64,000 nucleotides of DNA from JBJHAX01 sp050480705. GTDB lineage: Bacteria; Actinomycetota; Nitriliruptoria; Nitriliruptorales; Nitriliruptoraceae. The notes beneath the pieces were generated by a model. The model searched no databases. It saw only the letters and a program-made list of their open reading frames with translations, and was not told the DNA's origin. The stretch covers positions 1 to 64,000 of the forward strand of contig JBJHAX010000001.1 of NCBI GenBank assembly GCA_050480705.1, in the 5' to 3' direction. Below, in pieces: positions 1 to 6,088 of this stretch; the stretch's first letter is position 1, and each line of letters begins with the position of its first letter. A program made the translations under genes and the position numbers.

Positions 1-95
1 ACGGTCTCGCCGGCACCAAGGAAACCCGACGTCGCCGGACGCCAGACCCATTTTCATCACCCACGGGTGCCCCGTCCACCGGCGGGCATGGAGAA

Positions 96-126
96 CTAAC
101 GCGACAAATTTCGAACCTTCGCTGGG
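96..126 (+). repeat. Imperfect direct repeat bracketing the VapBC cassette, copy 1
   Basis: This 31-nt segment, starting CTAACGCGACA, recurs at 1083-1113 with three mismatches. The two copies bracket the vapBC-like pair. Each copy is followed by inverted-repeat sequence: here CTTCGCT near 118-124 has its complement AGCGAAG about 50 nt downstream. The rest of positions 1-246 shows no gene, only the vapB leader. Confidence 0.6.
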
Positions 127-246
127 CTGACGACGGGATGCCCCTTGATGTCAAGGACGTTATGAACTGAGCGAAGCCCGACACAGTCATGCCACTGAAA
201 TGGTGATAGAATGGTGTTGCACTTTCCGCCATGAGGAGATGGCTCG

Positions 247-501
247 ATGCCTGAAACGTTGAAGGTCGACCGACAAGGGCGGGTGGTGATCCCGCAGCGT
301 GAGCGCGAACGCCTCGGGGTGCGGGACGGTGGCACTCTCGAGTGGGTGCCCACGCCCGAAGGTGTGCTCCTCGAACGGCGTCGCCGCGCTGATGTCAGGG
401 TGGCTGAGGACGGGCTGCCGGTGGCATCGATCGATTACCTCCAAGAGGTGTCCAACGACGAGTCGGTTGACGCAATCCACCACCAGCGTGAGCGATCGTG
501 A
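247..501 (+). CDS. VapB/MazE-like antitoxin, AbrB (SpoVT) fold
   Basis: An 84-residue protein whose first ~45 residues fit the swapped-hairpin AbrB DNA-binding fold (KVDRQGRVVIPQ followed by RERLGVRDGG). The rest is an acidic tail, as expected for toxin binding. A GAGGAG ribosome site at 233-238 supports the ATG at 247. The stop overlaps the PIN toxin start by four bases (GTGA), so the two are translationally coupled. By family knowledge it should neutralise the toxin and autoregulate the operon. A possible -10 (TAGAAT, 207-212) lies in the leader. Family assignment is good; the exact subfamily is not. Confidence 0.85.
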   Translation: MPETLKVDRQGRVVIPQRERERLGVRDGGTLEWVPTPEGVLLERRRRADVRVAEDGLPVASIDYLQEVSNDESVDAIHHQRERS

Positions 502-911
502 TCGACACGTCGGTCATGGTCGCGGGACTCGTGGACAACCATGAGTTCCACGAAATGGCTCGACCGCACGTCGTGCAAGCGGCGCAACGGACGGTTCCGG
601 GCATCGTCGCGGCAGAATCGTGGGCGGCGCTTCGTCGTGGTCCATGGAACCTGGGAGTGGATGTCGTCGCACAACTCCTCGCTCCGTGGGCGTCATCCGA
701 CCGGGTAACCGTCACCCCGGCCGACGCGTACGAGTACGTGCTTCGCAACGGACGGATATTGAACCTCGGCGGCAGTATCCACGACCTGCTCATCGCCCTG
801 ACATGCGCGGCACGTGGTCAGCCGCTTGTCACGCTCGACCGCAGGCAAGCCACGCTCGCCCGCACCCTGCTGCCGGATCTGGCCGTCACCCTGCTCCTGC
901 CAGATGACTAA
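498..911 (+). CDS. VapC-like PIN-domain ribonuclease toxin
   Basis: A 137-residue PIN domain. The four acidic metal-ligand positions are visible: Asp3 in MIDTSV, Glu40 in VAAESW, Asp96 in IHDLLIAL and Asp114 in VTLDRR. Length and layout match VapC toxins, which cut RNA with Mg2+ and are held inactive by the cognate VapB. The GTG start overlaps the antitoxin stop as GTGA. No key residue is missing, so the toxin is probably active when free. The target RNA cannot be told from sequence. Confidence 0.9.
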   Translation: MIDTSVMVAGLVDNHEFHEMARPHVVQAAQRTVPGIVAAESWAALRRGPWNLGVDVVAQLLAPWASSDRVTVTPADAYEYVLRNGRILNLGGSIHDLLIALTCAARGQPLVTLDRRQATLARTLLPDLAVTLLLPDD

Positions 912-1045
912 CCAGGCCTGCCGGCTTCTTACGCACGCAACGTCTGCCGACACGCGCGTTCGCGATCGGGCCGGCGCGCGCGACGACCCACGCGGCAATC
1001 ATGGCTATGCGCGCTCCCACGTTTTATCGTGGAACCCAATGGTGA

Positions 1046-1081
1046 CTGCGAATCGTTGTAGGAATCACAACGAGAAGTGCA
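1046..1081 (+). repeat. Copy of the tRNA-Leu-proximal hairpin repeat
   Basis: These 36 nt match 1854-1889 with three mismatches. Both contain a hairpin with TCGTTGT and ACAACGA or GCAACGA arms. The second copy ends at the tRNA-Leu 3' end, where the hairpin could be its terminator. The pair brackets the second toxin-antitoxin cassette (1334-1842). Confidence 0.6.
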
Positions 1082-1082
1082 C

Positions 1083-1113
1083 CTAACGCGACAGATTTCA
1101 AACCTTCGTTGGG
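1083..1113 (+). repeat. Imperfect direct repeat bracketing the VapBC cassette, copy 2
   Basis: Partner of the repeat at 96-126, with three mismatches in 31 nt. The motif ACCTAAC at its left edge fits the RYYYAAC form of an integron attC core, but no integrase or full attC layout is seen, so this may be chance. Confidence 0.55.
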
Positions 1114-1333
1114 ACGCCGGCGGTACGCCGTCCCAATGCAGCGAAATCAACGATTGAGTGATGCCACGGCGATATCTGGCGTGTGACATGCCAGGTGAGT
1201 CAACGACGCATTGCGGTTGGATGGCCCGGCTGTTGCGCCGGCCAACTCGATCGTTTGGCAGCCGACGACCAGCAGCAGTGCCCGACCTCCCGATCGCACC
1301 AATCAGGTGTTACAACTCTGGTAGCATAATGGT

Positions 1334-1531
1334 ATGCGCACCTCAGTGAGCCTTGACGACGAGCTCGCGGCTGAAGCCCGTGAACTCGGCATCAACGTGT
1401 CCGAAGCGGCCAGAGAAGGTCTTCGCCGCGCCGTTCGCCGGCGTCGCGCCGAGCGCGACCGGCAGGCCTACCGCGCCCACCCAGAACTCGACGACGAGGG
1501 GTGGGAACAGGCCGAGGCCTGGAGTGAGTAG
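1334..1531 (+). CDS. CcdA/RHH-like antitoxin
   Basis: A 65-residue basic-then-acidic protein. The N-terminus (MRTSVSLDDELAAEARELG) has the beta strand plus helix pattern of ribbon-helix-helix antitoxins, and the Arg-rich centre leads into an acidic tail. There is no ribosome site. An AT-rich TAGCATAAT at 1322-1330 lies 4-12 bases before the ATG, so the transcript may be leaderless. Its TAG stop shares one base with the start of the next gene, a PemK/MazF toxin, which supports the antitoxin role. Confidence 0.8.
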   Translation: MRTSVSLDDELAAEARELGINVSEAAREGLRRAVRRRRAERDRQAYRAHPELDDEGWEQAEAWSE

Positions 1532-1842
1532 TGAGGCGTGGGGAGATCTGGCTCGCGCACGTCGGTAACAAGGCTCGTCCTGTTCTGGTCCTCACGCGCG
1601 ATGAGGTGCTCGACGTTCGTACCAACGTCACCGTGGCGGAGATCACAACGCAGTCGCGCGGTCTCGCCGTGGAGGTTGTCATCGACACCGAAGCGGGCGT
1701 CGACGAGCCGTCGATGGTCAACTGTGACGGCCTGCACACCATCTCCCAGCGGCGTCTGACACAACGGATTGGCCTCGTCAACGGTGATGTTCTGACCGAG
1801 GTGTGTGCGGCCGTCGCGATCGCGCTCGGATGCGACGACTGA
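1531..1842 (+). CDS. PemK/MazF-family endoribonuclease toxin
   Basis: A 103-residue protein with the hallmark N-terminus RRGEIWLAHVGNKARPVLVLTRD. This is the MazF/PemK pattern of a GEIW strand followed by a (K/R)xRPVLV strand. The later VNCDGLHTISQRRL fits the conserved strand carrying the catalytic region. Family members cut single-stranded mRNA at short motifs. The GTG start overlaps the antitoxin stop by one base. Length and motifs look intact. Confidence 0.9.
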   Translation: MRRGEIWLAHVGNKARPVLVLTRDEVLDVRTNVTVAEITTQSRGLAVEVVIDTEAGVDEPSMVNCDGLHTISQRRLTQRIGLVNGDVLTEVCAAVAIALGCDD

Positions 1843-1853
1843 TTCGCGGGCAG

Positions 1854-1889
1854 CTGCGAATCGTTGTAAGAATCGCAACGAGAAGTGCG
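1854..1889 (-). terminator. Probable tRNA-Leu terminator hairpin (repeat copy)
   Basis: Directly downstream of tRNA-Leu on the minus strand lies a hairpin with TCGTTGC and ACAACGA arms followed by TTCG. It fits a weak intrinsic terminator. It is the second copy of the 1046-1081 repeat. Confidence 0.45.
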
Positions 1890-1969
1890 AGCGGGGGGAC
1901 TCGAACCCCCAAGGGCCGAAGCCCACTGGGACCTAAACCCAGCGCGTCTGCCGGTTCCGCCACGCTCGC
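1886..1969 (-). tRNA. tRNA-Leu (anticodon UAG)
   Basis: An 84-nt class II tRNA on the minus strand. The acceptor stem GCGAGCG pairs with CGCTCGC. The anticodon loop reads TTTAGGT in the sense strand, giving UAG. A long variable arm (TGGGCTTCGGCCCTT region) and a GGTTCGAGTCC T-loop are present. CCA is not encoded. Confidence 0.95.
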
Positions 1970-2118
1970 CGGATCAGGAAGCTACCGCTGACCTCCGGCG
2001 TTGAGATCGCCAGCCATGCCGGACGCCCCTGGCGCCGGGCCACGATCGCGCTCCAATGATTGCAGCGGGACCTGGACGAAGGCTCCGGGTCCGAGTCGCA
2101 CATTCTGGAGGCGCAGAC

Positions 2119-2883
2119 ATGCAGGCTGGGAACATGCACGGGGTACCCGTGTGGGTGGATCTGTCTGCCCGCGACGTCGAGATGGCCGCGCGGTTCTACG
2201 GCGAACTGCTCGGTTGGTCGATCGCGCGACACGACGCTCCGATGGGTGACTATTACATAGGTTCAGTCGGCGGCCGCGATATCGGCGGGATGATGGCGGC
2301 TCCTGCGACGGAACCCGACACGGAGGCGGCATGGACGGTGCTGTTCGATGTCGGCGACGTCGATGCGACGACCAAGGCGGTCGAGGAGGCCGGCGGCACG
2401 ACCCTTGAGCAGCCGTTCGATCTTCCGGATTCCCGGCTCGCGATCGTCGCGGATCCCGCCGGCGCGGTGTTCGGGGTCGCCAGTGGTCCACAGCCAGACG
2501 GCTCGTGGCTGTCGTCCGCAGCCGGAGCGGTGTGCTGGGTTGAGTTGCTGACACGAGACCCTGAGACCGCGATCAACTTCTATACCGGCATTTTCGGCTG
2601 GGACGCATCGACCGAAACGATCGGGGACGTGCGCTGCACCACGTTCGCACTCGATGGCGTCAATGTCGGCGGCGCGATGATGATGCCTGACGAGGTTCCG
2701 GCCGAGCTGACTGCGATCTGGACGGTCTACTTCGCGGTCGACGATTGCGATTCCGCGGCGCTCCGAGCGCAGGAACTCGGTGCACGGGTCGTCAAGCCGA
2801 CAGCCTCGGCCGGTGGAGGGCGTTTCACCATCCTCGAAGACCCGCACGGCGTCACCTTTCAACTCATGGATCAGCAGGGCTGA
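2119..2883 (+). CDS. Two-domain VOC (glyoxalase/bleomycin-resistance fold) protein
   Basis: A 254-residue tandem VOC protein. Domain 1 (about 5-120) begins VPVWVDLSARDVEMAARFYGELLGW; domain 2 (about 135-250) begins VCWVELLTRDPETAINFYTGIFGW. Both show the FY(G/T)..FGW helix pattern, and each ends with a DP.G..F strand. Such proteins bind a metal and a small hydrophobic or glutathione-like ligand. The substrate is unknown here, and many are annotated only as VOC family. The start at 2119 is chosen because GGAGG at 2107-2111 is correctly spaced. It stands alone between tRNA-Leu and the methyltransferase. Confidence 0.85.
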   Translation: MQAGNMHGVPVWVDLSARDVEMAARFYGELLGWSIARHDAPMGDYYIGSVGGRDIGGMMAAPATEPDTEAAWTVLFDVGDVDATTKAVEEAGGTTLEQPFDLPDSRLAIVADPAGAVFGVASGPQPDGSWLSSAAGAVCWVELLTRDPETAINFYTGIFGWDASTETIGDVRCTTFALDGVNVGGAMMMPDEVPAELTAIWTVYFAVDDCDSAALRAQELGARVVKPTASAGGGRFTILEDPHGVTFQLMDQQG

Positions 2884-2988
2884 CAGGCTGCCCGGCCGGC
2901 GCCTTTGAGTGGCCGGACGCCCACGGAGCGTTGACATCGCCTGCTCGAGATGCCAGCCTTCTGCCCTTCACCGACGTGGGAGCGCAGC

Positions 2989-3768
2989 ATGGGCGGATCA
3001 GATCTTGTCGATGTGAACGAGCTTCGGCGGGAGGTCAGCGAACACTACGCCGAGGTGGCGCACGACCCTCACGGCGACTTCCACTTCCATACCGGATGGA
3101 CGGCGACCCGCCGTCTGGGCTACGACGACGCGTTGTTCGAAGGTTTCCCCGAGCAGTGCATCGAGGCGTTCGCGGGTGTCGCGAACCCGTTCGTGTGGGG
3201 CCTGCCGCAGCCCGGTGAGCACGTCATCGACGTCGGCTCAGGCGGGGGACTCGACGCGATGGTCGCCGCGCGCGCGGTCGGTGACGACGGAGCGGTCGTC
3301 GGCGTCGACATGACGCCGGCCATGCTCGAGCGCGCGAAGGCGAACGCCGAGGCTGCTGGCATCAGCAACGTCGAGTTCCGCCAGGGATACGCCGAGGAGT
3401 TGCCCGTACCTGATGGATGGGCCGATCTGATCATCTCCAACGGCGTGCTCAACCTCGTTCCCGACAAGGTCGCTGCCTACGAAGAGATCATGCGGGCGCT
3501 GCGTCCGGGGGGACGCATCCAGATCGCTGATGTCTGCGTCGAGGTTGAGGTGCCCGAAGAGGCCCAACGCGACATCGACCTCTGGAAGGGCTGAATTGCC
3601 GGTGCCCTGCCGTGTGCAGGGTGGCAGACGGTGATCGAAGGCGTCGGCCTGCGCGACCTGCGTTTCAGCGAGCCGCTCGACACGTACGGGGGCGCGCCCG
3701 GCGAGACGAACGCGCGCACCTTCGGAGTCCAGGGCTACGCCTTCACCGCCGACAAACCGGGCTCCTGA
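2989..3768 (+). CDS. ArsM-like SAM methyltransferase, candidate selenoprotein (in-frame TGA = Sec202)
   Basis: A class I SAM methyltransferase. Residues ~78-84 hold the SAM motif DVGSGGG, followed by the acidic VGVDMT strand. TGA at 3592-3594 interrupts the frame after DIDLWKG, and the same frame continues IAGALPCAGWQTVIEGVGL to GYAFTADKPGS, ending at TGA 3766-3768. In arsenite-methyltransferase relatives this position reads (T/E)GCIAGAL, so the TGA replaces a conserved Cys. A SECIS-like hairpin follows at 3604-3622. The expected full product is 259 residues; the shortened form would be 201. The other ArsM cysteine (ISNCV) is Gly here (ISNGVLNL), so the substrate may not be arsenite. The start at 2989 is supported by GGGAG at 2978-2982. 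Sec machinery is not in this window. Confidence 0.75.
3592..3622 (+). promoter_or_regulatory. Candidate bacterial SECIS element after the in-frame TGA
   Basis: After TGA (3592-3594), CCCTGC (3605-3610) pairs with GCAGGG (3616-3621) around the loop CGTGT (3611-3615), extended by a G-T wobble (3604/3622). Sixteen nt separate the TGA from the loop, and G is the second loop base. Both agree with the published bacterial SECIS pattern as I know it (loop about 16-37 nt from UGA, G among the first two loop bases). No program was run. Confidence 0.65.
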
Positions 3769-3780
3769 GCAGCGCCGTCG

Positions 3781-4755
3781 TCACTGTGCTGTGGTCGCCT
3801 GTGCGAACCGCCAGGCGTCCGTGACGATCTCGTCGATGTGCGCGCGCTTCGGTGCCCATCCAAGTGCCGTGTGCGCGCGTTCGTTCGATGCGACGAGCGT
3901 CACGGGATCCCCGGCGCGTCGCCGGTCCAGGCGCACGGGGACGTCGTTGCCGGTGACGCGCCGCGCAGCTTCGATGACCTCGAGCACGCTGTAACCGTTG
4001 CCGCTGCCCAGGTTGATGGTGAGCGATCCGCTGTCGTCGAGGGCGTCGAGGGCGAGCACGTGTGCGTCCGCGAGGTCTGCGACGTGGACGAAATCGCGCA
4101 CCGCGGTGCCGTCAGACGTCGGATAGTCGGTGCCGAACACGTCGATCGCGTCCCTGTTTCCCGCTGCGACGTCGAGGATGATCGGGATCAGGTGGGTCTC
4201 GGGGTCATGCCGCTCGCCGAGCCCGTCGACCGCCCCCGCAGCGTTGAAGTAGCGCAGGCAGGCGACCTTCAGCCCGTGCACCCGTTGATGCCAGGCGAGC
4301 ATCCGCTCGACGAGCAACTTCGATTCACCGTACGCGTTGGTGGGCGAGGTCGGAATGGTCTCGTCGATCACCGGCACGCCCGGGTCGCCGTACACCGCAG
4401 CAGTCGATGACAGGACGAACCGGTCGATCCGGTGGGTGTGCAGTTTCTCGAGGAGGACGGCGGACCCACCGGTGTTGGTTCGGAAGTAGCGTTCAGGCGC
4501 GCGCATCGACTCGCCGGCTTCGATCAGCGCCGCGAAGTGCAGGCAGGCATCGAACGGCCCGTGCAACTCGAGCACACGGTCGACCGCCACAGGGTCGGTG
4601 ACGTCAGCGACTGCAAGTACTGCCGCATCGGGGACGGCATCACGATGTCCGCTGGAGAAGTCGTCGAGGACGACGACGTCGTGACCTGCACGCAGCAGCG
4701 CGGCAGAGGTCACCGAACCGACATAGCCGGCTCCGCCGGTAACGAGCACACGCAC
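3781..4755 (-). CDS. galE: UDP-glucose 4-epimerase
   Basis: A 324-residue short-chain dehydrogenase-fold enzyme. The N-terminus VLVTGGAGYVGS is the NAD-binding GxxGxxG motif. SSTAAVYG and YGESKLLVE give the catalytic Ser/Thr and Tyr-x-x-x-Lys. NAYGESK plus CLRYFNAAGA are characteristic of GalE, which interconverts UDP-glucose and UDP-galactose. The GTG at 4755 is taken as the start because the homology begins there; the frame stays open further upstream, but that stretch only shadows the next gene. One base separates it from the stop of the upstream coiled-coil gene, so the two are probably cotranscribed. It converges with the methyltransferase. Confidence 0.93.
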   Translation of the reverse strand: MRVLVTGGAGYVGSVTSAALLRAGHDVVVLDDFSSGHRDAVPDAAVLAVADVTDPVAVDRVLELHGPFDACLHFAALIEAGESMRAPERYFRTNTGGSAVLLEKLHTHRIDRFVLSSTAAVYGDPGVPVIDETIPTSPTNAYGESKLLVERMLAWHQRVHGLKVACLRYFNAAGAVDGLGERHDPETHLIPIILDVAAGNRDAIDVFGTDYPTSDGTAVRDFVHVADLADAHVLALDALDDSGSLTINLGSGNGYSVLEVIEAARRVTGNDVPVRLDRRRAGDPVTLVASNERAHTALGWAPKRAHIDEIVTDAWRFAQATTAQ

Positions 4756-4756
4756 G

Positions 4757-5347
4757 CTACCGACCGAACAGCGAGCGGATGCCGTCCATGATTCGCTCGA
4801 CGATGTTGTCGACCGTCTCGTCGTCGATGAAATCGTCGGTGTCGATGATCGGGGCGTCATCAGCATCACGTTCACGTTGGGAAACGGCTGCCTCGCGTTC
4901 AGCAATGCGTGCTTCACGCTCGTTGAGCAGCTCCTCCCACTCGTCGAGCACCGCGGCGCGTTGATCGAGTGCCTGGCGCTGCTGTTCGATATCCGCTTCG
5001 CGGCCGCCTGCGGCTGCCTCCGCCTCCTCGAGTTGTGCCTCGAGTTCCGCGATGCGTGCATCACGGGTCTCGATCTCTTCGGTGAGGGTGGCGAGTTGTT
5101 CCGCGGTCGCTTCGCTCTCGTCAGTGCCGTTGGTGGCGAGCGCGACGACGACGAGAGCGAGTGCGAACCCGATGATGGCGCCCGCGAGGCCGATGAGCAG
5201 CTCGCGGCGGCCCCGCCCGCGGGTGGGGTCGTCAGCATCATCCGACGGGCCGGGTGGCGGAGCCGTCGGAGCGCCCGGCTGATGCCCCATCACCGTGGTC
5301 GGCTCGTGCTCTGACAGCCTGCGCGTCGGTTCGTGCTCGCTGCCCAC
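4757..5347 (-). CDS. Membrane-anchored coiled-coil protein of unknown function
   Basis: A 196-residue protein. A Pro-rich polar N-terminus (~1-45) contains two similar EHEPT segments. One membrane helix (~50-70, LIGLAGAIIGFALALVVVALA) follows, then a long Glu/Arg/Ala-rich coiled coil (~77-155) and an acidic tail ending in VERIMDGIRSLFGR. Topology suggests an inner-membrane anchor with the coiled coil outside or in the wall zone; this is inference. It overlaps no gene but sits one base before galE on the same strand. No family is recognised. Confidence 0.75.
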   Translation of the reverse strand: MGSEHEPTRRLSEHEPTTVMGHQPGAPTAPPPGPSDDADDPTRGRGRRELLIGLAGAIIGFALALVVVALATNGTDESEATAEQLATLTEEIETRDARIAELEAQLEEAEAAAGGREADIEQQRQALDQRAAVLDEWEELLNEREARIAEREAAVSQRERDADDAPIIDTDDFIDDETVDNIVERIMDGIRSLFGR

Positions 5348-5467
5348 GATCGTCCTCCTCGGAAACGCTGCGTCTGCGTGGTGACGGCGATGGCGTCCAC
5401 CACCGTCACCTTCGCAGCGATCGTATGTCGCGGACGGTCCCGAGCACCGGACGGATGGACGTTCGCT

Positions 5468-5983
5468 CTACAGCGTCACGCGGCGCCGGATCGCGACGAC
5501 GCCGGCGAGCACGGCGACCGCTGCGACCACGCTGACGACGAATGGCACCGAGTTGCCCGTTTCTGCGAGGTCGCCCGGACAGAACGCGGTTATCGCGAGT
5601 TCGGCGTCGGGCCCGGGTTCACCGACGAATCCGTCCGCGTCCGCCTCGATCGTGCCGAGCTCGTAGTAGGGAGTGATCCAGACGAAGGGGGGCCCTTGCG
5701 TGACAGTCACGCTGGCGCGGGGTTCGTCGATGTGCAGCTCGACGCTCGTGACGTCGTGACCAGTGCCGGGATCGAGTTCCCAGCGGATCTGGCCCTCATC
5801 GAGCGCGTCACAGTCGAGCGCGTCGCTTCCCGCGCCCTCCCAGAGCACGATGACGCGGTCGTCGCCGTGCGAGTGTCCGTTGTCGCCGTGGCTGTGGGTG
5901 TCGTCGGCGGCAGCAGGGGCCGCGATGATCATCGCCAGACATGCCCCGAGAATAAGTGCCGCCGATCTCTTCGATGCGTTCAC
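5468..5983 (-). CDS. Secreted, LAXTG-anchored protein with His-rich N-terminus
   Basis: A 171-residue protein. A signal peptide (ALILGACLAMIIAAPAAA) is followed by a His/Asp-rich mature N-terminus (DDTHSHGDNGHSHGDD) that could bind zinc or another divalent metal. The C-terminus has LAETG, a hydrophobic helix and an RRR tail: a sortase sorting signal of the LAXTG kind handled by class E sortases in actinomycetes. The GTG at 5983 is chosen for its GAGGAG ribosome site (5991-5996). A perfect palindrome lies 21 bp upstream and suggests repression by a metal-responsive regulator (inference). Confidence 0.75.
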   Translation of the reverse strand: MNASKRSAALILGACLAMIIAAPAAADDTHSHGDNGHSHGDDRVIVLWEGAGSDALDCDALDEGQIRWELDPGTGHDVTSVELHIDEPRASVTVTQGPPFVWITPYYELGTIEADADGFVGEPGPDAELAITAFCPGDLAETGNSVPFVVSVVAAVAVLAGVVAIRRRVTL

Positions 5984-6004
5984 CAGGATGCTCCTCAGCA
6001 AATA

Positions 6005-6029
6005 GTTATTGCGAACAATTCGCAATAAC
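6005..6029. promoter_or_regulatory. Perfect 25-bp palindrome, candidate metal-regulator operator
   Basis: GTTATTGCGAA (6005-6015) and TTCGCAATAAC (6019-6029) are exact 11-base arms with a CAA spacer. The site lies 21 bp before the start of the His-rich wall protein. Size, AT content and symmetry resemble Fur/Zur-type boxes, but the base pattern is not one I can assign. A similar degenerate site is at 8679-8695. Confidence 0.65.
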
Positions 6030-6088
6030 GAACCATAGCAACTGCTCGATGCGCGAGTGCCGATCGGTGTGCGCAACGTGTTCGGCGC

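Larger units (their letters stand above)
912..1333. other. Intergenic spacer between two TA cassettes with structured repeats
   Basis: No gene is seen in these 422 bases. The spacer holds two imperfect repeats (1046-1081 and 1083-1113). A stem-forming segment follows, in which TTGGGACG and CGTCCCAA are separated by 12 nt at about 1110-1137. The 5' part resembles the tRNA-Leu downstream hairpin found again at 1854-1889. The last bases carry an AT-rich promoter-like run (TAGCATAAT, 1322-1330) directly before the next start. Confidence 0.6.

Noticed and set aside
1081..1137. Integron attC site next to the TA cassettes
   Set aside because: ACCTAAC fits one core box, but the matching GTTRRRY end and the paired L boxes are not in place and no integron integrase is seen.
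3592..3594. In-frame TGA as a pseudogene stop or frameshift
   Set aside because: The downstream sequence continues in the same frame with family-specific residues, so there is no frameshift, and a SECIS-like hairpin follows. A simple nonsense mutation cannot be excluded but is less likely.
3592..3594. TGA read as Trp (altered genetic code)
   Set aside because: Many other genes in the window end properly at TGA, including overlapping GTGA/ATGA junctions, so TGA is a normal stop here.
3781..5241. A 486-residue galE with N-terminal extension
   Set aside because: The first ~160 residues are an out-of-frame reading of the coiled-coil gene; homology starts at the GTG at 4755.
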